Assembly (NCBI GenBank): GCA_963846005.1 | Contig: CAWJUH010000007.1 | Location: 310,001 to 374,000, forward strand | DNA: 64,000 nt | Direction of reading: 5' to 3' | Origin: CAVSUR01 sp963846005 | GTDB taxonomy: Bacteria; Actinomycetota; Actinomycetes; Streptosporangiales; Streptosporangiaceae | Shown: positions 35,553 to 44,873 of the stretch, one piece after another | Layout of the letters: each line of letters begins with the position of its first letter | Position numbering within the stretch: position 1 is the stretch's first letter | Position numbers and translations under genes: made by a program | The notes under the pieces: generated by a model | What the model saw: only the letters and a program-made list of their open reading frames with translations | Told to the model about the DNA's origin: nothing | The model's database searches: none

Positions 35553-36871
35553 CCGACCGCCTCCGGCCGGCGCATGGCCCCGGGGGCCAGGCCCGGCGCG
35601 CTCGCGAACCGGGGGATCCGCTGCCAGGCCACTCCGAGCGGAGTGGCCGCGTCGACCGAGGTCACCCGCCAGCCGGCCGCGCGCAGCACGGCCGCGGCGG
35701 CGGCCGTCTCGTCCGGCCGCGACGAGACGCCCGGCCCCGCGCTGAAGGCCGGCGTCCCGGCCGCGCCGGCCCGGGCAGCGTCGGCCCAGCTGGACACCGC
35801 GAGCAAGATCGCGATCGCCGGGCCGCCGTGCCGCCGGCTGGCGGCCAGCTGCCGGGCCTCGGTCACCGACAGCCGCCCCGCCACCACGATGATCAGGCCG
35901 CCCTCGGCCATCTTGATCGCGCCGGCGGCCGCGCTCAGGTCCCGGCGGTTCGACACGCCAGCCACCGACAGCGTGTCGAGCAGCAGGTCCTCGAACCTGG
36001 CCGGGCTGGTCACCGCGCCGCCGTCGGTCACCAGCTGGCCGTCCAGGCCCTCCCGGGCCAGGTGCACGCCGATCGAGGCGGCCGCGCTCACGGCGAACTC
36101 GAACGACGACGCCGCGCCGGCCCCGGCGTGCGCGGAGCGCCGGGTGTCCAGCATCAGCACCGCCCGGTTGCGCCAGCGCTGTTCCTCCCGGCGCACCATC
36201 AGCTCGCCGTACCGGGCGGTGGAGCGCCAGTGCACCCGGCGCAGCTCGTCACCCTCGCGGTAGACCCGCGGGATGACGTCGTCCTCGCCGGCCGCGGCCG
36301 AGGTCCTGGTCCGCCCGTCGCCGTCGCCGAGCCAGCTGCCGCTGACCACCGAGCGGTCCAGCGGGACGATCTTGGGGGTGACCAGCAGGGTGGACCGGGC
36401 CGAGAACGACCGGGCCAGCTCGACCAGGCCGAACGCGTCGGCGACCCGCACCTCCAGCGGCCCGATCTCGAACTTGCCGCGCTGGTCGGAGCGCAGCGGG
36501 TAGCTCAGCATCCGCATCCCGCCGCGCTCGATCCCGTCCAGCACGTACCGCGGCCTGGTGCCGAGCGAGAACGGCACCGAGTCCTCGGCCAGCATCAGCC
36601 CGCTGGGGAAGCGCGACACGTTCTCCAGCTTGAGCGTGACCTTGACGGTGTGCCCGGGCGGCACCCGCGGCGGGGTGATCGTGCGCGCGCAGCTGAGCCG
36701 GTACCGGGCCCGGGTGGCGGTCAGCGCGGCCAGCAGCGGCAGCAGCATCAGCAGCGTCCCGATGCTGATCAGGGTGCGCTCGCCGAGCAGCAGGCCGGCC
36801 AGGGCGGCGGCCACCCCGGCCGCCAGGAACGAGGTTCCCCTGGTCGTCAGACCCGCGAACAGCGATCTCAT
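35549..36871 (-). CDS. DUF58 (BatA-like) membrane protein
   Basis: 440 residues from ATG 36871. Two N-terminal helices (about 10-50), then a beta-rich region and the DUF58 signature VYREGDELRRVHWRSTARYG and ELMVRREEQRWRNRAVLMLD. A von Willebrand-like domain follows. The partner MoxR ATPase lies 17 nt upstream and the transglutaminase overlaps downstream. Such trios are widespread and thought to act in envelope protein assembly; direct evidence is limited. Confidence 0.92.
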   Translation of the reverse strand: MRSLFAGLTTRGTSFLAAGVAAALAGLLLGERTLISIGTLLMLLPLLAALTATRARYRLSCARTITPPRVPPGHTVKVTLKLENVSRFPSGLMLAEDSVPFSLGTRPRYVLDGIERGGMRMLSYPLRSDQRGKFEIGPLEVRVADAFGLVELARSFSARSTLLVTPKIVPLDRSVVSGSWLGDGDGRTRTSAAAGEDDVIPRVYREGDELRRVHWRSTARYGELMVRREEQRWRNRAVLMLDTRRSAHAGAGAASSFEFAVSAAASIGVHLAREGLDGQLVTDGGAVTSPARFEDLLLDTLSVAGVSNRRDLSAAAGAIKMAEGGLIIVVAGRLSVTEARQLAASRRHGGPAIAILLAVSSWADAARAGAAGTPAFSAGPGVSSRPDETAAAAAVLRAAGWRVTSVDAATPLGVAWQRIPRFASAPGLAPGAMRRPEAVG

Positions 36872-36888
36872 GTGTCCGGGCCGCCTTT

Positions 36889-37860
36889 CTAGCGCGCGGG
36901 CAGCGGCAGCCTGCTCACGATCTTGGCCATCACGTCTTCCGGCAGCTCCCGGCCGACCAGCGCCTCCGGCGTGGGCAGCAGCCGGTGCGCCAGCACCGGC
37001 ACGGCCAGGGTCTGCACGTCGTCCGGGATCACGAAGTCGCGGCCGTCCAGCGCCGCCCAGGCCCGGCTGGCCCGCAGCAGGTGCAATGCGGCCCGCGGCG
37101 AGGCGCCGAGGCGCAGCTCGGGGGAGTTCCTGGTCGCCTGGACCAGGCTGATCACGTACTGACGCAGCCCGCTGGCCATGTGGATCTGGCGCACCGCGGC
37201 GGCCAGGGCGCGGACGTCCTTGGCGTGCGCGGCCGGGCGCAGCGAGTCCAGCGGCGAGGCCGAGCCGTAGGTGTCCAGCATGGCCAGCTCGGACGCGTTG
37301 TCCGGATAGCCGATCGAGATCCGCGCCGTGAACCGGTCCCGCTGCGCCTCCGGCAGCGGGTAGGTGCCTTCCATCTCCACCGGGTTCTGGGTGGCGATGA
37401 CCATGAACGGCTGCTCCAGCTGGTAACTGGCGCCGTCCACGGTGACCTGGCGCTCCTCCATGCACTCCAGCAGCGCGGCCTGGGTCTTGGGAGAGGCCCG
37501 GTTGATCTCGTCGCCGAGCACGATGTTGGCGAAGATCGGCCCGGGCTTGAACTCGAACTCCCGCAATTCCTGGTTGAACGCGCTGACCCCGGTGATGTCG
37601 CTCGGCAGCAAGTCCGGCGTGAACTGCACCCGGCGCACCGAGCAGTCGATCGACCGGGCCAGGGCCTTGGCCAGCAGCGTCTTGCCGACTCCGGGGACAT
37701 CCTCGATGAGGATGTGCCCCTCGGCCAGCAGCACGGTCAGCGCCAGCCGGATGGCGTCCGGCTTGCCCGCGATGACGCTCTCCACGGCCGCGGAGATCCG
37801 CCGCGCCACTTGTACCAACTCGGCGAGGTGCGGTTCAGCCTGCCCCGTATCCACCGCCAC
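36889..37860 (-). CDS. MoxR-family AAA ATPase
   Basis: 323 residues from a GTG with gaggaggg upstream. Walker A EDVPGVGKTLLAKALA, QFTPDLLPSDITGVSAF, Walker B FANIVLGDEINRASPKTQAA, sensor 1 VIATQNPVEMEGTYPLPEAQ, arginine finger DRFTARISIGYP. The C-terminal lid has RLGASPRAALHLLRASRAWA. First gene of the operon; MoxR proteins act as chaperone-like ATPases for their co-encoded DUF58/VWA partner. Divergent from mraZ. Confidence 0.95.
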   Translation of the reverse strand: MAVDTGQAEPHLAELVQVARRISAAVESVIAGKPDAIRLALTVLLAEGHILIEDVPGVGKTLLAKALARSIDCSVRRVQFTPDLLPSDITGVSAFNQELREFEFKPGPIFANIVLGDEINRASPKTQAALLECMEERQVTVDGASYQLEQPFMVIATQNPVEMEGTYPLPEAQRDRFTARISIGYPDNASELAMLDTYGSASPLDSLRPAAHAKDVRALAAAVRQIHMASGLRQYVISLVQATRNSPELRLGASPRAALHLLRASRAWAALDGRDFVIPDDVQTLAVPVLAHRLLPTPEALVGRELPEDVMAKIVSRLPLPAR

Positions 37861-38300
37861 GTGCCCTCCTCGCGTCGGCCGCGGACCGCCGCCTGGCGCC
37901 CGCCGTGTCGCCGTGTGCTGCGCTCAGACATTACGACGCCGCACGGCCCGCTGCGATCACGCAACGATCTCGGCCCCGTAACTGCTTCCTCATCTGCCCA
38001 TCATGCCTGAGCCCGGCGGATGCTCCGCCGCGGGCCGAGCGGCACGGGCCGCTCCCGGCTGCTCGGCCAGACCCTCCCCTTTCCTCCACCAACGCGCCCC
38101 GCAGCGCCCGGTTCACCGTCAGCGCCCGGAAAATCCCGGCATTTTCCGCGACAAGCCGCGTCCCGGGGCGGCCGCTGGCGGGCAGCCGGCCCGCACCCGC
38201 ACATCCGCGGGTCACCCGCCGGGGTTGGCACTCCACTTCACACCACGCCGATGACCAGCGAGTTTGCCGCAATCTTGGCCCGCTTGAGCGGCCGGGAGGA
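37861..38300. other. Divergent spacer moxR-mraZ, no gene
   Basis: No frame on either strand looks coding. The stretch contains one perfect inverted repeat, cggaaaat / attttccg with a 6-nt loop (38127-38148), whose A+T-rich arms stand out and which may be an operator. The mraZ promoter and MraZ boxes follow at 38301-38352. Confidence 0.6.
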
Positions 38301-38328
38301 TTGACCGAGGGGATTTGTGGAGTACAGT
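38301..38328 (+). promoter_or_regulatory. mraZ promoter
   Basis: A -35 ttgacc (38301-38306), 16-bp spacer and -10 tacagt (38323-38328) match the actinobacterial housekeeping sigma consensus. The -10 lies inside the MraZ boxes and about 66 nt upstream of the mraZ start. Confidence 0.65.
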
Positions 38329-38352
38329 GGAGGACCGTGGGGTGCAGCGGAG
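38317..38352 (+). promoter_or_regulatory. MraZ-binding direct repeats, 10-bp period
   Basis: gtggag (38317), gtggag (38327), gtgggg (38337) and a degenerate gcggag (38347) are spaced exactly 10 bp apart, each separated by 4 nt. MraZ is known to bind such one-sided repeats in front of its own operon in E. coli and others. The boxes cover the -10 element, so binding should repress. Confidence 0.8.
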
Positions 38353-38394
38353 CCCTGCGGATGATCCGGGCGGGGGCTTGGGAGGTGAGGCCGG

Positions 38395-38826
38395 ATGTTC
38401 CTCGGTACTCACACGCCCCGGCTCGATGAGAAGGGGCGGCTGATCCTGCCGGCCAAGTACCGGGACGCGCTGGCCGGCGGCCTGGTGCTCACCAAGGGCC
38501 AGGAGCGCTGCCTGTCGGTCTATCCGCTGCCGGAGTTTCAGCGGGTCACCGAGGTGCTCAGCTCCCGGGCGCTGCCGGACAAGGACACCCGGGACTTCGC
38601 CCGCGTGCTGTTCGCCAGCGCCTCCGACGAGATGCCCGACAAGCAGGGCCGCATCACCATCCCCCCGGCCCTGCGCGAGTACGCCGGGCTGCAGCGCGAC
38701 TGCGCGGTGATCGGGGCCGTCACCCGGCTGGAGATCTGGGACGCGCAGACCTGGGCCAGCTATTCAGACCAGCAGGAGGACAAGTTCGCGGCGAGGTCGG
38801 AGGAGGTACTGCCAGGAATGGGTTAG
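38395..38826 (+). CDS. mraZ: Transcriptional regulator MraZ
   Basis: 143 residues with two AbrB/SpoVT-like swapped-hairpin domains, each carrying the DNA-contacting motif: DEKGRLILPAKYRDAL (about 11-26) and DKQGRITIPPALREYAG (about 82-98). The start MFLGTH is canonical, with gggaggtg upstream. It forms ring-shaped oligomers that read the 10-bp-phased repeats in front of the gene. First gene of the division and cell-wall cluster. Confidence 0.97.
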   Translation: MFLGTHTPRLDEKGRLILPAKYRDALAGGLVLTKGQERCLSVYPLPEFQRVTEVLSSRALPDKDTRDFARVLFASASDEMPDKQGRITIPPALREYAGLQRDCAVIGAVTRLEIWDAQTWASYSDQQEDKFAARSEEVLPGMG

Positions 38827-39119
38827 GGCGGGCGCTGCGCGCTGGCCCGCGGTGACGCGGGCGCGGCCGCAGTCCCCGGTGCCCGGCGAGGTTCCCACCC
38901 GCGCTGGACGCCAGGCCGGCTGGCTCCACTTCCCCGGTGCCAGGCGGCGGCTGGCCGGCCGGAGAGCAGATCGGTACAGCTGCGGCTGGGGACCTGGCCG
39001 GGCACCAGCGCCCGCGCCCGCACCGGGCAGCACATCGCACCGGCCGGACCGCGGCCGGACAGCAGGACAGGCCGCAGCAGGCGAGCGGCAGCGGGACAGG
39101 CGGCAGCGAAGGGGGCGGG

Positions 39120-40067
39120 GTGGCGGGACACGAGCCGGTCATGGCCGACCGGGTGCTCGCGCTGCTCGCGCCTGCGCTGGAGTCGCCAGCGGCCGTGCTG
39201 GTGGACGCCACACTCGGCCGGGCCGGGCACGCCGGGGCGGTGCTGCGCGAGCACGTCGGCGTGAGCCTGATCGGCATCGACGCCGACGAGACCGCGATCG
39301 CCGAATCCCGCCGCGCGCTGGCCGCCTACTCCGGCCGGATCACGCTGGTCCACTCCGGTTACGCCGGGCTGCCGGAGATCCTGGACCGGCTCGGCCGCCC
39401 GGTGGTGCAGGCCGTGCTGTTCGACCTGGGCGTGTCCTCACCGCAGATCGACGACCCGGCGCGCGGCTTCAGCTACGCGCAGGACGCCCCGCTGGACATG
39501 CGGATGGATGCCTCCGGCCCGCTCACCGCGGCCCAGGTGCTCAACACCTACCCGGCCGCCCGGCTGGCCGCCGTGCTGCGCGACTACGGCGAGGAGCGGT
39601 TCGCCCGGCGGATCGCCGACGCGGTCGTGCGCGAGCGCGCGGCCGCGCCGCTGACCTCGACCCGGCGGCTGGCCGAGATCGTCCGGGAGGCCATCCCGGC
39701 CGCTGCCCGCCGCACCGGCGGCAACCCGGCCAAGCGGACCTTCCAGGCGCTGCGGATCGAGGTCAACGGCGAGCTCGACGCGCTGCGCCGGGCACTGCCC
39801 GCGGCGCTCGACGCGCTCGCGGTCGGCGGCCGGGTCGTGGTGCTGGCCTACCACTCGCTGGAGGACCGGATCGTCAAGGCCGAGTTCGCCGCCCGGGTCA
39901 CCGACACCACGCCGCCGGGCCTGCCGGTGCCGCTGCCGCAGGCGCGGCCCCGGTTCCGGCTGCTGACCCGCGGCGCCGAACGGCCCGGCGACTCCGAACT
40001 CGCGGCCAACCCGCGCTCCGCATCGGCCCGGCTGCGGGCCGCAGAGCGGATCAGGCCGGCCGCATGA
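39120..40067 (+). CDS. rsmH: 16S rRNA m4C1402 methyltransferase RsmH
   Basis: 315 residues. GTG 39120 gives the family start GHEPVMADRVLALLAP; a longer upstream frame has no support. SAM-binding VDATLGRAGHAGAVL (family usually GGGGHS), IGIDADETAIAESRRAL, FDLGVSSPQIDDPARGFSYA, PLDMRMD, RRTGGNPAKRTFQALRIEVN, VLAYHSLEDRIVKAEF. It methylates N4 of C1402 in the ribosomal P site. The 293 nt between mraZ and this gene holds no recognisable feature. Confidence 0.95.
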   Translation: MAGHEPVMADRVLALLAPALESPAAVLVDATLGRAGHAGAVLREHVGVSLIGIDADETAIAESRRALAAYSGRITLVHSGYAGLPEILDRLGRPVVQAVLFDLGVSSPQIDDPARGFSYAQDAPLDMRMDASGPLTAAQVLNTYPAARLAAVLRDYGEERFARRIADAVVRERAAAPLTSTRRLAEIVREAIPAAARRTGGNPAKRTFQALRIEVNGELDALRRALPAALDALAVGGRVVVLAYHSLEDRIVKAEFAARVTDTTPPGLPVPLPQARPRFRLLTRGAERPGDSELAANPRSASARLRAAERIRPAA

Positions 40068-40089
40068 AGCTCACAGGGAGGCAGAGCCG

Positions 40090-41007
40090 ATGGCTGTGAA
40101 CACCGACCGCGGCGGCGGGGGAGGGCAGGCCGTGGCGCTGGGCGAGGCCACCCGGCCGGTCCGCGTCCGCCGCCCGGTGGCCCGCGAGCCCGGGCAGGCC
40201 GGAGACCGCGCCGGTCACCGGCATCACGACGGCGAGTTCCACCACGACAGCCGCCGCGGTCCCGACGGCCTGCCCGGTCCCGACGGCCTGTCCAGCCGGA
40301 GCGGCCAGCCCGGCGGCAGCAATCTGCCCGGCGATGACCGGCTGCCTGATCGCGGCGGGGCCTCCGGCATGCCTCCGGCGGCGCTGCGCGAGCGCCCGGG
40401 CCCCGGCCGGTCCGCCCGCGGCCGGTCCCGGGGCCAGGTGCAGGCGCCTTCCCGCCCGGCGCAGCCCGGCCGCCCGGCGCCTTCCCGCCCATCGCAGCTT
40501 CGCCGCCCGGTGGCGCCTCCCCGCCCGGGGCAGCCCGGCCGCGAGCCGGCTCCGGCGCGCGGCCTGGTCGCCGACCCCGCCGGGGCGCCGGAGACCGGCC
40601 GGGAACCCCCTGCCGCTCCGCCGGCCGAACTGACTGAGCCCGCCGCGCCCGCCCTGCGGGCGGGCCGCATCGGGCGGGCCGGCGGGCGGATGCCGTTCGT
40701 GCTGCTGGTCCTGACCCTGCTCGGCGGCTCCATGATCTGCCTGCTGGTCATCAACACCACGCTGGCCGCCTCGGCGCTGCGGATCGACAACCTGCAGCAG
40801 GGCAATGCCCACCGCCAGCAGATCGAGCAGCAGCTGGCGCAGCAGGTCGCGAGCGACAGCACGCCCGCGTCGATCTACCGCCGCGCCTGGCAGCTCGGCA
40901 TGCGGCCGCAGCAGCTGATCAGCGTGCTGAACCTGCGCACCGGCCGGGCCTGGAGCCAGCACGCCACGATGCCGGGCGTGCCGCCGGTGCCGGGCTGGGC
41001 CCCGTGA
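40090..41007 (+). CDS. ftsL: FtsL-like septum protein with 200-residue disordered N-terminus
   Basis: 305 residues; ATG 40090 follows agggaggcag. A single membrane helix (MPFVLLVLTLLGGSMICLLV, 201-221) is followed by a short leucine/glutamine-rich extracellular coiled coil (LRIDNLQQGNAHRQQIEQQL), the FtsL/DivIC layout. The first 200 residues are almost only Pro, Arg, Gly, Ala, with a 27-bp repeat around 40440-40540. Typical FtsL proteins have short cytoplasmic tails, so this extension is unusual. It should bridge FtsQ and FtsW/FtsI. Its stop overlaps the ftsI GTG. Confidence 0.87.
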   Translation: MAVNTDRGGGGGQAVALGEATRPVRVRRPVAREPGQAGDRAGHRHHDGEFHHDSRRGPDGLPGPDGLSSRSGQPGGSNLPGDDRLPDRGGASGMPPAALRERPGPGRSARGRSRGQVQAPSRPAQPGRPAPSRPSQLRRPVAPPRPGQPGREPAPARGLVADPAGAPETGREPPAAPPAELTEPAAPALRAGRIGRAGGRMPFVLLVLTLLGGSMICLLVINTTLAASALRIDNLQQGNAHRQQIEQQLAQQVASDSTPASIYRRAWQLGMRPQQLISVLNLRTGRAWSQHATMPGVPPVPGWAP

Positions 41008-43294
41008 CCGGCAGTACCGCGGGCCCGCCCGGGCCCGCCGGTCCGAGCCGGCCTGGCCGGCCCGGCAGTCCCGGCCGCCCCGGGCGCGCCCGCGCCGCCG
41101 GCCGCCCTGGCCCGGCCGCGCCGCGCCGTAGCCGCGGGACAGGCCCGGCGGCCGGCCCGGCCCGGGGGCCGGGCCGGCCCCGGCTCCGGCCCGCGGATCA
41201 GGTCCCGCCGCCCCGCCGTCCCGAGGCCGGCCCGATCGGCCCGGCCCGCGACCGCAATCAGCCCGGCGGCCGGAACCAGCACGGCGACGGGAACCGGCCC
41301 GGCGGCCGGAACCAGCACGGCGACGGGAACCGGCCCGGCGGCCGGAACCAGCACGGCGACCGGCGCCGGCCCGGTGACCGGCATCAGCGCAGCGGCCCGC
41401 GGCCGGGCCGGCCTGACCACAGCCTGCGGCCCGGCCGCCCCGCCGGGTGGCGCCGTCGGCCGGCCCGGACCGGCGGCCGCAAGCCACCCGGGCGGGCCCG
41501 GCGCCGCACGCGGCTGCGCCGGGCTCGCCCGCACCGCCGCCTCAATCTCGCGCTGACCTGCGTGATCCTGGTGCTGTCCCTGTTCGCCGGGCGGCTCATC
41601 CAGCTGCAGGGCATGGAGTCGGGCCGGTACCGGGAGCTGGCCAGCGAGCAGCGGACCGTCTCGGTCCCGCTCCCGGTGGCCCGCGGCTCGATCACCGCCA
41701 GCGACGGCACCGACCTGGCCCTGACCGTGCTGACCTACGAGGTGGACGCCCACCCCAACGAGATCCCGGCGGCCCAGCGGCCCGACGTCGCCGCCGCGCT
41801 GGCCGGCCCGCTGCGCATGCCGGCCAGCACCATAGACAGCGATATCAGCAACCCGCCGGGCCCGGACTTCGTCAAGCTCACCACCGGGGTCAGCCAGGCC
41901 GAGGGGAACACGATCACCCAGCTGCAGCTGCCCGGCATCACCCTGACCCCGAGCTACGCCACCTCGTACCCGAACGGCGACCTGGCCGCCGGCATCCTCG
42001 GATTCACCGGATCCTCGCCGGGCCCGCCGCCGCCGCGGCCAGTCCACGTCGACGCCGACGAACCTGCTCACCGGCCACGCCGGGCTGGAGGAGGAGTACA
42101 ACCGGCTGCTAGCCGGCCGGGCCGGCAGCCAGAAGGTCGAGGTCACGCCGGGCACCGGTCAGCAGATCCCGTTGTCGGACGCCAGCGTGCGCCAGCCAGT
42201 CGCGGCCCGCAACCTGCGGCTGACGATCAACCCGGCCATGCAGTACGAGGCCGAGCGGCTGTGCGCGCAGCGCGTCCACATGGACAAGGCGAAGAACTGC
42301 TCGATCGTGGTCATGCAGCCCGGCACCGGGCACATCCTGGCGATGGCCCAGTACCCGACGTTCGACCCGTCCGCGCCGGCCAGCGTCGCTTCCACCACCG
42401 ACATCCCGGTGGCCACCCAGTTCGCGCCGGGCAGCACGGCCAAGGTCATCACCGTGGCCGCGGCGCTGGAGCAGGGCCACAAGACGGTGATGTCGGCCTA
42501 CCGGGTGCCGGAGAACATCGTGATCGACGGCTTCCCGTTCCATGACGCCGAGATCCATCCCACCGCCCGATACACCGTCGCCGGGATCCTGGCCTACTCC
42601 AGCAACGTCGGCATGGTCCAGGTCTCCCAGAGCGTCACCGAGATGCAGCAGTACGACTACTTCCGCAAGTTCGGCCTCGGCTCCTACACCGGCCTCGGCC
42701 TGCCGGGCGAGACCCCGGGCATGGTCAACAAGCCGGGCAGCAAGGACTACTGGGGCGACACCCGGTACACGATGGCGTTCGGCCAGGGCGTCGCGGTCAC
42801 CGCCGTGCAGATGGCCAGCGTGTACGCGACGATCGCCAACGGCGGCGTGCGCGTGACGCCCACCCTGGTGGCCGGCACGACCAGCGCCGCGGGCAAGTTC
42901 ACCGCCGGCCCGGCCGGCCCGCCGCCGGGTGATCAAGGCCAGCACCGCGCACGAGCTGGTCAAGATCCTGGAGCAGGTGCCCGGCCTGAACGCCCAGGGC
43001 GGGGCGCCGTGGGGCGAGATCGCCGGCTACCCGGTGGCCAGCAAGACCGGCACTGCCCAGGTGCCCGGCAACGGCTGCGCGCTGTGCGCGTACGGGTCCA
43101 GTTACATCGGCATCGCCCCGGCGAACAACCCGCGGCTGGTCGTCGCGGTCAACGTGCAGCACCCGCAGGGCCAGTACTACGGGGCCGACGTGGCCGGCCC
43201 GGTATTCAACCCGATGATGAAGTTCGCGCTGCAGACCGAGAAGATCCCGCCGACCAACGCCAAGCCCCCGAAGATGCGGCTCATCGTGCCGTGA
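41004..43294 (+). CDS. ftsI: Septal transpeptidase FtsI (PBP3), two frame breaks
   Basis: Starts with GTG overlapping ftsL. A 179-residue Arg/Gly/Pro cytoplasmic tail (36-bp repeat inside) precedes the membrane helix (LNLALTCVILVLSLFAG). The PBP dimerisation domain runs to about 42030, where an extra base in a CCG run shifts the frame. The transpeptidase domain follows, with STAK (Ser codon at 42433), SSN (42598-42606) and, after a second break in a CCG run near 42925, KTGT (Lys codon at 43043). All three catalytic motifs survive. It cross-links septal peptidoglycan with FtsW. Confidence 0.92.
41262..41361 (+). repeat. 36-bp tandem repeat, 2.8 copies, in ftsI
   Basis: Units at 41262-41297 and 41298-41333 are identical; a third is partial. 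They encode repeats of the type GRNQHGDGNRPG in the cytoplasmic tail of FtsI. Confidence 0.92.
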
Positions 43295-43313
43295 ACAGAG
43301 GTAACCTCGGCCC

Positions 43314-44873
43314 GTGCCAGCGGCCCTCCGACCCAGACGCGTCCTGCCGCGCCCGCTCGCGGAGCTTGCGGTGCTGCTCGGGCTGAGGGCCGCCTCCCGG
43401 CTGCAGGACATGCCCGCGGTCACCGGCATCACCCACGACTCGCGCCGGGTGCAGCCCGGCGACCTGTACGCGGCGCTGCCGGGCGCCCGCTTCCACGGCG
43501 CCGGGTTCTGCGCCGAGGCCGCGCAGGCCGGCGCGGCCGCGGTGCTGACCGACCCGTCCGGGCGCGAGCGGGCGGCCGCCAGCGGGCTGCCGGTATTCGT
43601 GGTCGCCGACCCGCGGGCCCGGCTCGGCGAGGTCGCGGCCTGGGTCTACGGCTACCCGTCGCGCCAGCTGCTGCTGATCGGGGTGACCGGTACCAGCGGC
43701 AAGACCACCACCACCTACCTGCTGGAATCCGGGCTGCAGGCCGGCGGCCACGTCAGCGGCCTGATCGGCGGGGTGGAGACCAGGGTGGCCGGGGCGGCCG
43801 AGCCGAGCGCGCTGACCACGCCGGAGGCGCCGGACGTGCAGGCGCTGCTCGCGGTCATGGCCGAGCAGGGGGTCAGCGCCGCGGCCATGGAGGTCTCCAG
43901 CCACGCGCTGGCCCTGCACCGGGTCGCGGGCACCAGCTACGACGTCGCCGTGTTCACCAACCTGTCCCAGGACCACCTGGACTTCCACGCCACCCTGGAC
44001 GACTACTTCGCGGCCAAGGCGGAGCTGTTCACCCCCCGCTACGCGCGGGCCGGGGTGATCAACATCGACGATTCGCACGGCCGGCTGCTGGCCGGGCAGG
44101 CGCAGATCCCGGTGACCACGTTCTCCGCCGGCCGGCCCGGGGCCGACTGGCGCGCCGCGGACGTGCGCCTCGGCGCCGACGGCTCGGCCTTCCGCGTCGT
44201 CGGGCCCGGCGGGGTGGAAGCCGACGCCGGCGTCGCGCTGCCCGGCCCGTTCAACGTGTCCAACGCGCTCGGCGCGATCGTCGCGCTGGTCGAGGCCGGG
44301 GTCGGGCTGGCCGAGGCAGTGGCCGGCGTCGCGGCCTGTCCCGGGGTGCCCGGCCGGCTGGAGCCGGTCCAGGCCGGCCAGGACTTCACCGTGCTGGTCG
44401 ACTACTCGCACAAGCCCGGCGCCGTCGAGGCGGTGCTGGCCGCGCTGCGCCCGGTCACCCAGGGCAGCCTGGTGATCGTGCTCGGCTGCGGCGGCGACCG
44501 GGACACCGCCAAGCGGCCGCTGATGGGCGCGGCCGCCGCCCGGCTCGCGGATGTGGCCATCCTCACCAGCGACAACCCGCGCAGCGAGGACCCGCTGGCC
44601 ATCCTGGCGCAGATGATGACCGGCACCGCGTCGGTGCCGCAGCCCGGGCGGGCGCACGTGATCGTGGAGCCGGACCGGGCCGCCGCGATCGAGCTGGCCA
44701 TCGCCGGCGCGGGCAAGGGCGACGTGGTGCTGATCGCCGGCAAGGGGCACGAGCGCGGCCAGTACGTCGGCACCGCGGTCATCCCGTTCGACGACCGGGC
44801 GGTGGCCCGCGCGGCGCTGCGCCGCCGCGGCGCCAGCCCCGACTCGATGGCCGCCGGCCCGGAGCCGGCGTGA
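43314..44873 (+). CDS. murE: UDP-MurNAc-L-Ala-D-Glu : diaminopimelate ligase
   Basis: 519 residues from a GTG. N-terminal UDP-binding ITHDSRRVQPGDLYAALPG, ATP loop VTGTSGKTTTT (124-134), TNLSQDHLDFHATLDDYFAA with the carbamylated Lys region, DYSHKPGAVEAVLAAL. DNPRSEDP near residue 423 is the motif that selects meso-diaminopimelate rather than lysine. It adds the third residue of the peptidoglycan stem, so this organism should have DAP-type peptidoglycan. Confidence 0.97.
   Translation: MPAALRPRRVLPRPLAELAVLLGLRAASRLQDMPAVTGITHDSRRVQPGDLYAALPGARFHGAGFCAEAAQAGAAAVLTDPSGRERAAASGLPVFVVADPRARLGEVAAWVYGYPSRQLLLIGVTGTSGKTTTTYLLESGLQAGGHVSGLIGGVETRVAGAAEPSALTTPEAPDVQALLAVMAEQGVSAAAMEVSSHALALHRVAGTSYDVAVFTNLSQDHLDFHATLDDYFAAKAELFTPRYARAGVINIDDSHGRLLAGQAQIPVTTFSAGRPGADWRAADVRLGADGSAFRVVGPGGVEADAGVALPGPFNVSNALGAIVALVEAGVGLAEAVAGVAACPGVPGRLEPVQAGQDFTVLVDYSHKPGAVEAVLAALRPVTQGSLVIVLGCGGDRDTAKRPLMGAAAARLADVAILTSDNPRSEDPLAILAQMMTGTASVPQPGRAHVIVEPDRAAAIELAIAGAGKGDVVLIAGKGHERGQYVGTAVIPFDDRAVARAALRRRGASPDSMAAGPEPA

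Noticed and set aside
38937..39119. An N-terminal extension of RsmH by 61 residues
   Set aside because: The extension is low-complexity, lacks a ribosome site, and the family starts right at GHEPVM, which GTG 39120 provides.
40064..40099. Eleven-residue ORF overlapping the rsmH stop and the ftsL start
   Set aside because: It arises from the ATGA overlap and has no independent support. ftsL has its own strong ribosome site at 40090.
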